A stretch of 51,509 nucleotides of DNA from contig NZ_JAEPBH010000024.1 of the NCBI RefSeq assembly GCF_016632365.1, forward strand, positions 14,197-65,705. Reading direction: 5' to 3'. The position numbers were made by a program, and so were the translations under genes. This document shows positions 40,931 to 50,408 of this stretch, one piece after another (position 1 is the first letter of the stretch; every line of letters starts with the position of its first letter). This DNA comes from Tenebrionibacter intestinalis. GTDB lineage: Bacteria; Pseudomonadota; Gammaproteobacteria; Enterobacterales; Enterobacteriaceae. The notes below the pieces were generated by a model. The model searched no databases. It worked only from the letters and a program-made list of their open reading frames with translations, and was not told the DNA's origin.

Positions 40931-42118
40931 ACGCGTAACGGGGAAAGCGCATCTTTGGGCTTTAGGTTGACCGGGCGCAGCCAGGGTAGCATCGATTCGG
41001 TGTACGCCCTGCTCTAAAAGCCAGGCCGTAACCTCCTCGAAAGTGCCTTCAAAACAAACGCTCTGTATCTTTTTAGACAATTGATAGCGATACATCGGGT
41101 CATAATAATCACGCAACAGAGGCGCCAGCCAGCTCAGGTGAGCGCCGGGATCGTTGTGGCTGCGATGGCGTAACAGCGCCTGCTCCAGCAGCGCATTCAG
41201 GCGCAGAGCGTTTTCCAGCCCCAGCCTGCGGCGTATGGCGTATAATCCCTGACGCAGATAACCGGAAAACGCCTGCCATCCGTTTTCTTCGCCCAGGCGG
41301 CTGATAAATGCGGCGGCCATATGGCGGAAATACTCCTCTTCCAGCCGGGCAAGGCGACGTTCAAAAGGATCGTTAATAACCACAATATCCGCGCGCTGCA
41401 TCCCCTCGCGCAGCGACAGTGGAAGATGGCGCGAGCCGATGGACGCGCCCTCATCTTCCAGGATCCAGCGAAACCCGGGCCTGTCGCCAAATGCCGTCGC
41501 TTTCTGAAGTAGCGTAACGGCAAGCTGATTTTCAAAACTGGCTTGCGAGGGTTGCGGAGACAGCGTGCGTCCGAATGAAGATCCGCGGTGGCGGGCAATG
41601 CCTTCCAGATCCACACCGTATGCCAGTTCTCGCACCAGAAGGGTTTTACCGCAGCCGGTATTGCCGCTGATAATAAACATTGGGCGTTTGGCCAGCGCGT
41701 CCATTTCCCGCAGCGCGTACTGGCGCAGGGCGCGATAGCCGCCTTCCACCAGCGGAAAATTAATGTGGCGCTCCCTGAGCCACTGCTGAACAAGGTGCGA
41801 ACGCAGCCCGCCGCGCGCGCAGTAAAGATAGCCGTTGGGGTTGGCTTCGCACCACGTCTGCCAGGCCGCCAGACGCGCTTCCCGTACGCTACCGCTGACC
41901 AGGCTGTGACCTAACGCCAGCGCCGCCGGTTGGCCGGACGCTTTATAGCAGGCGCCTACTGCGGCGCGCTCCTGATTATTCATCAGCGGCAGGTTGCTGG
42001 CCGCAGGCAGTGCGCCCTGAGCGAACTCTACCGGCGCGCGGACATCGAGTAATGGAACTCCTGCCAGCAGCAAAGATGAATAATCCCGGCTATCGGGACG
42101 ATAAGAAAACGTCGCCAT
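40913..42118 (-). CDS. selU: tRNA 2-selenouridine synthase SelU (MnmH) with extended C-terminus
   Basis: SelU converts 2-thiouridine at the tRNA wobble base to geranylated or 2-selenouridine forms. The product has a rhodanese domain with catalytic CARGGLRS (Cys near residue 97) and a P-loop domain with GNTGCGKTLL. At 401 residues it is longer than the 364 of E. coli. Similarity ends near TAWLLEQGVHR, and about 27 further residues run to a stop inside the terminator hairpin beside repeat copy B. The native stop may have been lost when the repeat arrived. AAGG lies 8 nt before the ATG. Confidence 0.93.
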   Translation of the reverse strand: MATFSYRPDSRDYSSLLLAGVPLLDVRAPVEFAQGALPAASNLPLMNNQERAAVGACYKASGQPAALALGHSLVSGSVREARLAAWQTWCEANPNGYLYCARGGLRSHLVQQWLRERHINFPLVEGGYRALRQYALREMDALAKRPMFIISGNTGCGKTLLVRELAYGVDLEGIARHRGSSFGRTLSPQPSQASFENQLAVTLLQKATAFGDRPGFRWILEDEGASIGSRHLPLSLREGMQRADIVVINDPFERRLARLEEEYFRHMAAAFISRLGEENGWQAFSGYLRQGLYAIRRRLGLENALRLNALLEQALLRHRSHNDPGAHLSWLAPLLRDYYDPMYRYQLSKKIQSVCFEGTFEEVTAWLLEQGVHRIDATLAAPGQPKAQRCAFPVTRKKLPS

Positions 42119-42298
42119 GTTTAAACCTTGTCGCCGTACAGTTGTTTAACCGCATGGCTTTACAGAAAGAGGGGGAAATTTTACGGGCTGTATGCGGCGC
42201 AGCGCAATCTTTCAGGCGCGATTAAACGCGGGCGCCGGGGCAGGCAGCGCGCCAGAGGACGAAAAATGCGCGCAGGCGGCGCTCGCCGCCTGCCAGAA

Positions 42299-43366
42299 TC
42301 AGGCCCCGAGGCGCATCTGGGCCCAGGCGATACCGTTAACGTAGTCCGGCGTCAGCAGCGGCGCCAGCGTTTCCAGCGTTGCCGACAGTCGGTCGGTATC
42401 GCTATCGTTGATATTCAGATGGCCGACTTTACGCCCGGGGCGCACCGCTTTGTCATACCAGTGCAGGCGCACCAGCGGCAGCCTGAGCCAGTCGTAGCTA
42501 AGTTCCGTACCGATCAAATTCACCATAATCGACGGGCTGTTAACTACCGGCCCTGGCAGCGGCAGGTTAAGTATGGCGCGCAGGTGCATTTCGAACTGGC
42601 TGACGGAGGCGCCGTTTTGCGTCCAGTGGCCGCTGTTGTGTACGCGCGGCGCCAGCTCGTTTATCAGCAGGCCGCCAGGCGTGACAAAGCACTCCATTGC
42701 CATGACGCCAGTGTAGTTCAGCGCCTGCATAATGGCGCTTAACATCGCTTCAGCCTGGTGTTGCAATCCGACGTCCGCCTGCGGGAAGGCAACGCTTGCG
42801 CGCAAAATGCCGTCCTGATGCAGGTTGTGAGTGAGTGGATAAAATACGCAGCGCCCATCGTAGCCGCGCGCGCCAATAAGCGATACTTCACCTGAGAAAT
42901 TAATGCATTGTTCGACAATACTTTCCCCATAGCCGTTGTCAGGCAGTTGCGCTTCTTCTGTGGGGCGCAGGCGCCACTGACCGCGGCCGTCGTAGCCGCC
43001 AGTACGGCGTTTTACGATGACAGGCTCGCCCAGGCGTGAAAAAATCTCCGGCCACTGCTGTGGGGTTTCCAGCAGTTGCCACGGCGCTGTGGCGAGGCCG
43101 AGCGTGTCGAATAGCTGTTTCTGAGTGAGGCGGTCGGCGATAATGGGGAAGACATCGCGGTTTACGAAAGCGCAATGGCCTGCCAGTTCCCGGGTAAGGG
43201 CGGTTTCCGGCCAGCGTTCGATTTCGGCGGTGATCACGCTTTGCTGAAAAGGGACATCTTGCGGCTGTGCGTCCAGCCCAACGGGATAGACTGCAATACC
43301 CAGCGGTTCCCCAGCCTGGCGCAGCATACGTCCGAGCTGGCCGTTGCCCAGTACGCAAACCTGCAT
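42299..43366 (-). CDS. purK: N5-carboxyaminoimidazole ribonucleotide synthase PurK
   Basis: PurK makes N5-CAIR from AIR, ATP and bicarbonate in purine synthesis. The 355-residue ATP-grasp protein starts [20 protein letters not shown], with KRRTGGYDGRGQW (ATP-binding loop) and ECFVTPGGLLINELAPRVHNSGH (metal/ATP site). Its ATG overlaps the purE stop by one base, giving the conserved purEK operon. Confidence 0.97.
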   Translation of the reverse strand: MQVCVLGNGQLGRMLRQAGEPLGIAVYPVGLDAQPQDVPFQQSVITAEIERWPETALTRELAGHCAFVNRDVFPIIADRLTQKQLFDTLGLATAPWQLLETPQQWPEIFSRLGEPVIVKRRTGGYDGRGQWRLRPTEEAQLPDNGYGESIVEQCINFSGEVSLIGARGYDGRCVFYPLTHNLHQDGILRASVAFPQADVGLQHQAEAMLSAIMQALNYTGVMAMECFVTPGGLLINELAPRVHNSGHWTQNGASVSQFEMHLRAILNLPLPGPVVNSPSIMVNLIGTELSYDWLRLPLVRLHWYDKAVRPGRKVGHLNINDSDTDRLSATLETLAPLLTPDYVNGIAWAQMRLGA

Positions 43367-43872
43367 CAGGCGCCCTCCCGCGGGTCGGGGTTGTTCAGTA
43401 CGTCATCGGTTTGCCGCTGACGCCAGGTTACCAGACGCTGGCGTAGCGCCGCGTCATGCTGTGCGAGGATCTGTGCGGCCAGCAGACCCGCGTTGACGGC
43501 CCCTGCTTTGCCTATCGCCAGCGTTCCTACCGGAATGCCGCGCGGCATCTGAACAATGGAGTACAGGCTGTCAACGCCGCTTAGCGCCGCGCTCTGAACC
43601 GGTACGCCCAGTACCGGCACCAGCGTTTTAGCCGCGATCATGCCTGGCAGATGCGCCGCGCCGCCAGCGCCAGCAATGATGACCTGAAATCCACGATTTT
43701 CTGCGGTTTCGGCAAAGCTAAACAGCTTATCCGGCGTGCGGTGAGCCGAAACCACTTCAACGTGATAAGGGACATCAAGGGTAGTGAGCACGTCGGCGGT
43801 AAACTGCATGGTTGCCCAGTCGCTCTGGGAACCCATCACAATGGCGATTCGCGTGGCCTGGTGAGAAGACAT
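43366..43872 (-). CDS. purE: N5-CAIR mutase PurE
   Basis: PurE shifts the carboxyl group of N5-CAIR to give CAIR, taking the product of PurK. It has 168 residues (E. coli 169). It carries the class I motif [12 protein letters not shown] near the N-terminus, SAHRTPDKL, and [16 protein letters not shown]. It is first gene of purEK, with the PurR operator upstream. Confidence 0.97.
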   Translation of the reverse strand: MSSHQATRIAIVMGSQSDWATMQFTADVLTTLDVPYHVEVVSAHRTPDKLFSFAETAENRGFQVIIAGAGGAAHLPGMIAAKTLVPVLGVPVQSAALSGVDSLYSIVQMPRGIPVGTLAIGKAGAVNAGLLAAQILAQHDAALRQRLVTWRQRQTDDVLNNPDPREGA

Positions 43873-43956
43873 ACGTCCTGAAACTCCTGTGAGTCGGGAA
43901 GAAAATGGCGGTCATTGCTTCATGGAGGGCACAAAGAATAGCATGGAATAATGGCA

Positions 43957-43972
43957 AGGAAAACGGTTGCGT
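43957..43972 (-). promoter_or_regulatory. PurR operator of purEK
   Basis: The minus strand reads ACGCAACCGTTTTCCT, matching the PurR consensus ACGCAAACGTTTnCnT at nearly all positions, 85 bp upstream of purE. PurR with hypoxanthine or guanine would repress purEK. A TATTCT -10-like hexamer lies 17 bp downstream of TTTTCC within the site. Confidence 0.85.
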
Positions 43973-44069
43973 CATTGAAAGAGGCGGCCTGGGTCATACC
44001 CCGAGGCGATGGCGTCAGGCTATATAAGCGCACGCGCACAGACGATACAACCGGGGGGATAACCGGTGT

Positions 44070-44315
44070 TTAAATGGCAAACCAGCGCCGCCAGATAAAG
44101 CGTAGAATGCAGTATTCCACCGCGCCGAGCAGCAGAAACCACAGGCAGAACACAAGGGTGTAAAGCTGGTTGAGATCGACCAGATGAAGTTGCGTAACAA
44201 GGCGTTGCGCCAGCGTCAGGCCCAGATTCGGCGCAGGCAACAGCAGGCAGGAAAGAAAAGCCAGCAGCAAAATGCTGCCTGCGCTCAGCAGCGCGTGGGA
44301 AGCATGATTTGTCAC
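44070..44315 (-). CDS. Small two-helix membrane protein, unknown
   Basis: An 81-residue frame with two clear hydrophobic helices (LLSAGSILLLAFLSCLLL, residues 9-26, and LYTLVFCLWFLLLGAVEYCI, about 51-70) and a positively charged C-terminus (FIWRRWF), expected to stay cytosolic. The start would be GTG at 44315 with a weak ribosome site. It lies between purE and lpxH, where E. coli has no annotated gene I recall. No family recognised; hydrophobic composition and position support it as real. Confidence 0.5.
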   Translation of the reverse strand: MTNHASHALLSAGSILLLAFLSCLLLPAPNLGLTLAQRLVTQLHLVDLNQLYTLVFCLWFLLLGAVEYCILRFIWRRWFAI

Positions 44316-44459
44316 AATGTTAAATCCAGGTGAAAAAGGCTATTGTCAACGCAACCGCGGCGTTGTGCAACTGTGCATGCGCGTTGCCGCAGGCATGCGG
44401 CGTTCGGCGCTCCCGTGCGATACGGCGGCGAGCAGGAAAGAGAGCGGATGGTTGAGCGG

Positions 44460-45185
44460 CTAACTTAGTGGGAAGGCTATTAATTTAACCTCATCGGCAG
44501 TGACGTTAATCACCGAGCCTTCGGCGTGCCATGCGCCCAGCACACAGCGGAATGCGGGTTGGCCGTTTACGCTAAGTTCATGGATTGCCGGGCGATGCGT
44601 GTGGCCGTGAATAAGCCAGCGCACATTATGGCGGATAAACGCTTGTTCCACTGCCGCGGCGTTAACATCCATAATAGCCAATGGTTTTTTGCCGTTGGCG
44701 GCCTTGCTGCCGGCGCGCATGCGCGCGGCAATACGGCGGCGAAAGCACAGCGGCAGGAGCAGAAACGCGCGCTGAATCCAGGGCGTATGCACGCGGGCGC
44801 GGAAGGCCTGGTAGCCTGCATCGTCGGTACAAAGCGTGTCGCCGTGCATAATCAGCACCCGGCGGCCTTCGATATCGACCACGTGCTCCTGCGCTAATAG
44901 CTGCATACCGCTTTCGCGGGCGAAGCGCTTGCCGAGCAGAAAATCGCGGTTGCCGTGAATAAAGTAGCAAGGAACACCGCCATCGCTTAGCGCGCGCAGC
45001 GCGGCGGCGATTTCATGATGCAGCGGTTCAGGGGCGTCGTCGCCGATCCAGGCCTCAAACAGATCGCCTAAGATATACAGCGCGTCGGCCTGGCGCGCAT
45101 CGCCTGCCAGAAAATGCAGAAAACCGGCGGTGATCGCCGGTTCGTCTACGCTGAGGTGAAGATCGGCAATAAACAGCGTCGCCAC
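44460..45185 (-). CDS. lpxH: UDP-2,3-diacylglucosamine hydrolase LpxH
   Basis: LpxH cleaves UDP-2,3-diacylglucosamine to lipid X in lipid A synthesis, at the inner face of the inner membrane. The 241-residue calcineurin-like phosphoesterase shows [38 protein letters not shown] and HGHTHRP. It starts with GTG at 45185. Only 3 nt separate it from the ppiB stop, so the two are co-transcribed. Confidence 0.96.
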   Translation of the reverse strand: MATLFIADLHLSVDEPAITAGFLHFLAGDARQADALYILGDLFEAWIGDDAPEPLHHEIAAALRALSDGGVPCYFIHGNRDFLLGKRFARESGMQLLAQEHVVDIEGRRVLIMHGDTLCTDDAGYQAFRARVHTPWIQRAFLLLPLCFRRRIAARMRAGSKAANGKKPLAIMDVNAAAVEQAFIRHNVRWLIHGHTHRPAIHELSVNGQPAFRCVLGAWHAEGSVINVTADEVKLIAFPLS

Positions 45186-45188
45186 GAA

Positions 45189-45683
45189 TTACTCGCTAAC
45201 GGTCACGCTTTCAATAATGACGTCTTCTTTCGGCACATCCTGGTGCATGCCGCTGCGTCCTGTGGAAACGCCCTTGATTTTATCAACCACATCCATGCCT
45301 TCCGCCACTTCGGCAAACACGCAGTAGCCCCAGCCTTGCAGGCTTTCACCGCTGAAGTTCAGGAAGTCGTTATCCACCACGTTAATAAAAAACTGTGCGG
45401 TTGCGGAGTGCGGCGCCTGCGTACGCGCCATCGCCAGGGTGCCGCGGGTATTTTTCAGACCGTTGCTGGCTTCGTTCTGAATGGGATCTCTGGTTTCTTT
45501 CTGTTTCATGCCCGGCTCAAAGCCGCCGCCCTGAACCATAAAACCATTAATCACGCGGTGAAAAATCGTGTTGTTGTAGAAGCCTTCACGGCAATAATCC
45601 AGGAAGTTTTTAACGGTAATAGGCGCCTTGTCATCAAAGGTCTTGATAACGATGTCGCCATGATTGGTGTGGAAAGTGACCAT
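45189..45683 (-). CDS. ppiB: Cytoplasmic peptidyl-prolyl isomerase B PpiB
   Basis: A cyclophilin that speeds proline isomerisation during folding. The 164-residue protein starts [20 protein letters not shown] and contains [31 protein letters not shown] and [14 protein letters not shown]. No signal peptide, as expected for the cytoplasmic form. The ATG at 45683 is chosen over an in-frame upstream codon because it matches the E. coli N-terminus. Confidence 0.96.
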   Translation of the reverse strand: MVTFHTNHGDIVIKTFDDKAPITVKNFLDYCREGFYNNTIFHRVINGFMVQGGGFEPGMKQKETRDPIQNEASNGLKNTRGTLAMARTQAPHSATAQFFINVVDNDFLNFSGESLQGWGYCVFAEVAEGMDVVDKIKGVSTGRSGMHQDVPKEDVIIESVTVSE

Positions 45684-45858
45684 TGTGTGCATCCTGTTGT
45701 GATATATGTTGCCCAAACCCGCTATGCAGGTTGAACCCGGCGCCTTTTATAGCATAACTTTGCTTATGGGATCACCTTGCAAAGCGTGCTGCTTCCGGGT
45801 TGAATTACGGGTAATATATTGCGTTTTCACCGACACTCGCTTACACGGAAATCTTCAG

Positions 45859-47244
45859 ATGTTGAAAATCTATAATACCCTCAGTCGCCAGAAAGAAGAG
45901 TTCAGGCCGATCAACCCCGGCGAAGTGGGGATGTACGTCTGTGGGATAACCGTTTACGACCTGTGTCATATCGGTCATGGCCGCACTTTTGTGGCCTTTG
46001 ATGTGGTAACTCGCTATCTGCGCTATCTGGGCTACAGGCTGCGCTATGTGCGCAACATTACCGATATCGACGATAAAATCATCAAGCGCGCTAATGAAAA
46101 CGGTGAGCCGTTCACTGCGCTGGTGGAGCGTATGATAGCGGAAATGTACGCCGATTTTGACGCCCTGAATATTCAACGCCCCGACAGCGAACCGCGCGCG
46201 ACGCAGCATATCCCTGAAATTATCGCGCTGGCCGGGCGGCTGATTGAGCGCGGCCACGCCTACGTGGCGGATAATGGCGACGTGATGTTCGCAGTGCCGT
46301 CCGATCCGAATTATGGCCTGCTGTCGCGCCAGGATCTGGAGCAGCTACAGGCCGGCGCGCGCGTGGAAGTCGCAGAAGCCAAGCGTAACCCGATGGATTT
46401 TGTGCTGTGGAAAATGTCCAGGCCGGGCGAGCCGAGCTGGCCGTCGCCGTGGGGAGAAGGGCGCCCAGGCTGGCATATAGAGTGCTCGGCGATGAATTGC
46501 AAACAGCTTGGCAGCCACTTTGATATCCACGGCGGTGGTTCCGATCTGATGTTCCCGCATCATGAAAACGAGCTTGCACAGTCTACCTGCGCCCACGACG
46601 GAGAATATGTCAATTACTGGATGCATTCGGGCATGGTGATGGTCGATCGTGAGAAAATGTCAAAATCATTGGGCAATTTCTTTACCGTGCGTGATGTGCT
46701 CCAGCATTATGATGCTGAAACTATTCGTTATTTTCTGATGTCCGGCCACTATCGCAGCCAGCTTAATTACAGCGAAGAAAACTTAAAGCAGGCGCGTGCT
46801 TCGCTGGAGCGGTTGTACACTGCGCTGCGCGGTACCGACGCCGGCGCACAGCCTGCGGGCGGCGAGGCGTTTGAAGCTCGCTTCAAAGAGGCAATGGACG
46901 ATGATTTCAATACGCCGGAGGCCTTTTCAGTCCTGTTTGATATGGCCCGTGAAGTTAATCGCCTTAAGTCTGAAAATTCGGCGGCGGCGGATGCTATGGC
47001 GGCGCATATGCGTAAACTTTCCGGCATTCTGGGGCTGCTGGAGCAGGCGCCAGAACAGTTCCTGCAAAGCGGCGCGCAGGCGGATAACGGCGAAGCGGCG
47101 GAAATAGAATCGCTTATCAAACAGCGTAACGACGCGCGGCAGTCTAAAAACTGGGCGGCCGCCGATGCCGCGCGCGACAGGCTTAATGACATGGGCATTA
47201 TTCTGGAAGATGGTCCACAGGGGACCACCTGGCGGCGAAAATAA
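45859..47244 (+). CDS. cysS: Cysteinyl-tRNA synthetase CysS
   Basis: Class I synthetase charging tRNA-Cys, 461 residues as in E. coli. Seen are the first zinc cysteine and HIGH-type motif [30 protein letters not shown] and [10 protein letters not shown] for zinc and cysteine binding, and KMSKS ([11 protein letters not shown]). The ATG at 45859 gives [15 protein letters not shown]; the frame remains open upstream but without similarity. Divergent from ppiB. Confidence 0.97.
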   Translation: MLKIYNTLSRQKEEFRPINPGEVGMYVCGITVYDLCHIGHGRTFVAFDVVTRYLRYLGYRLRYVRNITDIDDKIIKRANENGEPFTALVERMIAEMYADFDALNIQRPDSEPRATQHIPEIIALAGRLIERGHAYVADNGDVMFAVPSDPNYGLLSRQDLEQLQAGARVEVAEAKRNPMDFVLWKMSRPGEPSWPSPWGEGRPGWHIECSAMNCKQLGSHFDIHGGGSDLMFPHHENELAQSTCAHDGEYVNYWMHSGMVMVDREKMSKSLGNFFTVRDVLQHYDAETIRYFLMSGHYRSQLNYSEENLKQARASLERLYTALRGTDAGAQPAGGEAFEARFKEAMDDDFNTPEAFSVLFDMAREVNRLKSENSAAADAMAAHMRKLSGILGLLEQAPEQFLQSGAQADNGEAAEIESLIKQRNDARQSKNWAAADAARDRLNDMGIILEDGPQGTTWRRK

Positions 47245-47323
47245 CAATAAAATTTAAAAGGGCCAGACGAGAGCGCATGTCAGCCAGATAAGATTTGGTT
47301 GAGCGCTCCTGGGGTTGTGTAAG

Positions 47324-47357
47324 AATCCGGAAATGTTTACCCGTTTTCGGATTTTTT
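47324..47357 (+). terminator. Terminator after cysS
   Basis: A 10-bp stem with one mismatch (AATCCGGAAA / TTTTCGGATT) and a 10-nt loop ends in T6. It lies 79 nt after the cysS stop and fits an intrinsic terminator. Confidence 0.7.
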
Positions 47358-47509
47358 ATGCACGCTGGACAGACGGGCTTCGTTTACGTAACCCATCGAA
47401 GCGGTATGGCTCTGATGACTGTAATTGTGTTCACTTGCGCACGCCAGCGTCACCGGGAAACGATGCCGCCTTTTCGCGTGTAGTGAAAAGAGGTTCGCAT
47501 AAATACGTT

Positions 47510-47541
47510 AAAGCCAGTCCGTTTATTATCTGACTGGCTTT
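47510..47541 (+). terminator. Second hairpin downstream of cysS
   Basis: A perfect 10-bp stem AAAGCCAGTC / GACTGGCTTT with a 12-nt loop is followed by TATTT and, 13 nt further on, by another ACTGGC that ends in T7. The three GCCAGT-type arms could form alternative hairpins. Confidence 0.55.
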
Positions 47542-47738
47542 ATTTGGCTCTAACTGGCTTTTTTTAGCAAACAGTATGCCCCGCGCTTTCTGCCTTATTT
47601 CAACCTGAAATTTTCTAAAATAAATATTGGTTCCCTTGCGTAATAAAAAATGTCTGGTGACTTTTTTTTACATTGTGCGATAGTATTTAGGAATACAGGA
47701 GATAGTTATTTACAACCAAATACTGTAAGGACGCCAAA

Positions 47739-48482
47739 ATGAAAAGGATATCCACCCTCTGTTTATTCTTCGGCTGCCTGATGCTGGGGTTTGCATTCTG
47801 GCAGGCGTGGTCGGAAAAACAGTTTGAGGATAATGCCTTGCGTACAACGGGAAAGGTGATTGATTTGGGCCTTGATCGCAGCGAAGGGCGACGCATCTGG
47901 TATCCCGTAGTGAGTTTTCACGACCAGTATGGCAGGCAACAGGAATTCACTTCGTCTATTGGCAGCTCGGGTTACCGTAGCATGCTGGGGCAAAATATTG
48001 AGGTGCTGTACCTGGCGCAAGAGCCGCAGAACGCCCGGATTCGAGGCTATGAAGGGCAGTATATTAGCTCACTGGTAGCGGGTATTCTGGGCGTCGGTTT
48101 GGCGCTGACTGGCGCGTTGCCGATGCTGTTGCTGCATAACCGCCAGAGCCGGATAGAGCGGCTGCTGCATGAGGGGTGGCCCGTTGAGGCAACGATACTG
48201 GGCGCGGTTATCAATGCCTCACTGGCGGTTAACGGCCAGCCGCCGTGGCGTATTGTTTGCCAGTTTGTTGATAAAAACACGCGCAAAACTTACTTGTTTC
48301 ACAGCCAGAATATTTATTTCGACCCTTCGCCGTGGATCAAAAATCGTAAGCAGACCGTTGTTTATATCGACAGGAATAACGTAAAACAATACCTTGTGGA
48401 TATTTCCTGGCTACCAGATTCTATTCTGAAAGAAAAGAACGAACCTCTGCTGCCGGAAATGCAGGACGGATTAATCAAATAA
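47739..48482 (+). CDS. DUF3592 domain membrane protein
   Basis: A 247-residue protein of unknown function resembling DUF3592 proteins. An N-terminal helix (ISTLCLFFGCLMLGFAFWQA) precedes a domain with the family pattern ALRTTGKVIDLG...RIWYPVVSFHDQYG...FTSSIGSSGYRSMLGQNIEVLY. A second helix follows (ISSLVAGILGVGLALTGALP), then a repeat of the same beta-rich domain (PVEATILGAVIN, NRKQTVVYIDRNN). AAGGA precedes the ATG. It replaces ybcI of E. coli; AT-rich flanks suggest acquisition. Confidence 0.82.
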   Translation: MKRISTLCLFFGCLMLGFAFWQAWSEKQFEDNALRTTGKVIDLGLDRSEGRRIWYPVVSFHDQYGRQQEFTSSIGSSGYRSMLGQNIEVLYLAQEPQNARIRGYEGQYISSLVAGILGVGLALTGALPMLLLHNRQSRIERLLHEGWPVEATILGAVINASLAVNGQPPWRIVCQFVDKNTRKTYLFHSQNIYFDPSPWIKNRKQTVVYIDRNNVKQYLVDISWLPDSILKEKNEPLLPEMQDGLIK

Positions 48483-48666
48483 TTCCCGAATGATCTTATA
48501 TTTCCGCATTAACGTTAGCGTAACGTTTAAATTGAAATACAAGTTGCATTAGCGTGCAGGCTGAATAGTAGCGACTGAAGGCAGAATATATATTTGGTCG
48601 TGATGCGTTTAAACGTTAACTCCGTTTTGTGTTGAGAGGCGGCATAACGCGCGCCTGAAAGTATGT
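48483..48666. other. Gene-free stretch after the DUF3592 gene
   Basis: No coding region or RNA recognised between the DUF3592 stop and repeat copy D. The sequence is AT-rich with repeated GTTAACG/CGTTAACG-like pieces (around 48508-48525 and 48612-48620) of unknown meaning. Confidence 0.45.
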
Positions 48667-48745
48667 GGCCTGTTGTATAAAACAATATTTGGCCTTTTTG
48701 CGGTTATTAGCCGAAAACCAACGCGTTGTTATTTCTGGTTTAGCT
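48667..48745 (+). repeat. Degenerate structured repeat, copy D (3' of the DUF3592 gene)
   Basis: The core GCGGTTATTAG, then GAAAACCAACGCGTTGTT and CTGGTTTA match copy C (GTGGTTAACAG, GAAAATCAACGCGTTGAT, ATGGTTTA) over about 45 bp. Upstream is a hairpin-like segment (GGCC...TTGT-ATAAA-ACAA...GGCC) ending in T5. The GTCAGCAGTCT end is not recognisable. A GC-rich hairpin follows at 48752. Confidence 0.5.
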
Positions 48746-48751
48746 TATGGG

Positions 48752-48785
48752 CCTTCCCGGGCCGAAGCCGTCCGGCCCGGGGAGG
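48752..48785 (-). terminator. GC-rich hairpin after ybcJ
   Basis: A 12-bp stem with one wobble (CCTTCCCGGGCC / GGCCCGGGGAGG) and a 10-nt loop lies 33 bp beyond the ybcJ stop. It probably ends the folD-ybcJ transcript and perhaps also the plus-strand transcript. Confidence 0.55.
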
Positions 48786-48818
48786 CGTCAATGGGGTGTT
48801 TTAAGAGGGGGCCATCGT

Positions 48819-49031
48819 TCAGGCCGTGACGGTCACGCTGCGGCCTGAAAATGTTACGGTCTGACCCGCAAAAATTTTGCAACGTTTGCGGGTTTCGATA
48901 GCGCCGTCAACGCTGACTTGCCCCTGCGCAATCACAATTTTCGCCTGTGCGCCGCTTTCGCTCCAGCCTTCCAGCTTCAGCAGATCGCACAATTCTACGT
49001 GCGGGTGTTTACCTAAAGAAAAGGTTGCCAT
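48819..49031 (-). CDS. ybcJ: S4-like RNA-binding protein YbcJ
   Basis: A 70-residue S4-fold protein, presumed RNA-binding. It reads MATFSLGKHPHVELCDLLKLEGW, then IAQGQVSVDGAIETRKRCKI (S4 motif) and FAGQTVTFSGRSVTV. It starts one nucleotide after the folD stop, so both are co-transcribed as in E. coli. Confidence 0.94.
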   Translation of the reverse strand: MATFSLGKHPHVELCDLLKLEGWSESGAQAKIVIAQGQVSVDGAIETRKRCKIFAGQTVTFSGRSVTVTA

Positions 49032-49032
49032 C

Positions 49033-49896
49033 TTATGCGTTCTCCACGTCGTGATATTCTTCGCACGCCTGGAGCGTGTTTTGTATCAGGGTCGCAACGG
49101 TCATCGGCCCCACGCCGCCTGGTACGGGCGTGATGTACGATGCGCGCGCGGCGGCGTCATGCGCCACATCGCCGACTACTTTGCCGTTCTCAAGGCGGTT
49201 TATGCCGACGTCAATCACAATTGCCCCTTCCTTTATCCATTCGCCGGGAATGAATCCGGGCTTACCAACGGCGACCACGACCAGGTCGGCGTTTTCAACA
49301 TGGTGGCGCAGGTTTTTAGTGAAGCGATGCGTGACTGTGGTGGTGCAGCCCGCCAGCAGCAGCTCCATGCTCATCGGGCGGCCCACAATATTGGATGCGC
49401 CGACAACAACGGCATTAAGGCCGTAGGTGTCGATGTTGTAGCGCTCCAGCAGCGTTACAATGCCGCGCGGCGTGCAGGGACGCAGTCGCGGTGAGCGTTG
49501 GCAAAGGCGACCAACATTATAAGGATGGAACCCGTCTACATCTTTATCCGGCGCGATGCGTTCCAGAACTTTTACATTATCGATGCCCGCAGGCAGGGGG
49601 AGCTGGACGAGAATACCATCGATGGCGTCATCGGCATTAAGGTTATCAATAAGTTCCAGCAATTGCGCTTCAGAGGTGGTTTCCGGTAGATCATAGGAGC
49701 GGGAAATGAATCCCACCTCCTCACAGGCGCGGCGTTTGCTGCCAACGTAAATCTGCGACGCTGGGTTGTCGCCCACCAGCACTACCGCAAGGCCGGGAGC
49801 GCGTTTTCCGACGGCCAGGCGGGCTTTTACTTTTTCCGCCACTTCAAGGCGTACCTGCTGCGCAATCGTTTTACCATCAATAATGTTTGCTGCCAT
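49033..49896 (-). CDS. folD: Bifunctional methylene-THF dehydrogenase/cyclohydrolase FolD
   Basis: FolD interconverts methylene-, methenyl- and formyl-tetrahydrofolate with NADP. It has 287 residues (E. coli 288) and starts [20 protein letters not shown]. Seen are the catalytic lysine/tyrosine region ([14 protein letters not shown]), [12 protein letters not shown], the cofactor motif [12 protein letters not shown], and [14 protein letters not shown]. Single gene with ybcJ behind; 240 bp without a gene separate it from argU. Confidence 0.97.
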   Translation of the reverse strand: MAANIIDGKTIAQQVRLEVAEKVKARLAVGKRAPGLAVVLVGDNPASQIYVGSKRRACEEVGFISRSYDLPETTSEAQLLELIDNLNADDAIDGILVQLPLPAGIDNVKVLERIAPDKDVDGFHPYNVGRLCQRSPRLRPCTPRGIVTLLERYNIDTYGLNAVVVGASNIVGRPMSMELLLAGCTTTVTHRFTKNLRHHVENADLVVVAVGKPGFIPGEWIKEGAIVIDVGINRLENGKVVGDVAHDAAARASYITPVPGGVGPMTVATLIQNTLQACEEYHDVENA

Positions 49897-50136
49897 TGGA
49901 AGAAAATTCCATTGTTACCAGTAAGAAGGGGATAACGCATATTCTGGCAGAAGCGCGCGATACTGTCAGTTCCCGATTGCGTTTTGTCCTGGCGTGAATC
50001 AACGCGGCAATAGTAAAACCAATGAACCGGGATAAAGAGTGTTTATTTACCGAGCAGTTACCCGGTAAGGTCATTGACTCCCGGAACGTTGAACGTATAA
50101 TTCAGCCACTTCGCGTACTGAAGTTCCTTTCACAGC

Positions 50137-50213
<77 letters not shown>

Positions 50214-50226
50214 GTTCAGAGTCAAG

Positions 50227-50250
50227 AGACGTCAACCGACGTCTTTTTTT
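50227..50250 (+). terminator. Terminator after argU
   Basis: A perfect 7-bp stem AGACGTC / GACGTCT with an AACC loop runs into T7 (50244-50250), 13 nt after the tRNA. It is a strong intrinsic terminator. Confidence 0.88.
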
Positions 50251-50408
50251 ATGCCTGAAATTCAGTGAGTTGGCTGGTTTTAATGCGTCGAAATTCTCTC
50301 AGCGTCTACCTGCATCTACCCACATCAAGTAGTATCTGTTGGTATATGTGATGGTACATCCCCGTTCAATAAAATCTTGTACCAACAGCCAGCAACGGAG
50401 GGTCTTAA

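Larger units (their letters stand above)
47245..47738. other. 494-bp gene-free stretch after cysS
   Basis: It contains two terminator-like hairpins (listed separately) and no supported gene. E. coli has ybcI here, which is absent. From 47540 on it becomes strikingly AT-rich, leading into the DUF3592 gene, which suggests imported DNA. Short frames at 47295-47533 have no family resemblance. Confidence 0.6.

Noticed and set aside
47295-47533. Two small frames after cysS (62 and 72 codons)
   Set aside because: They overlap terminator hairpins, lack ribosome sites and resemble no known protein.
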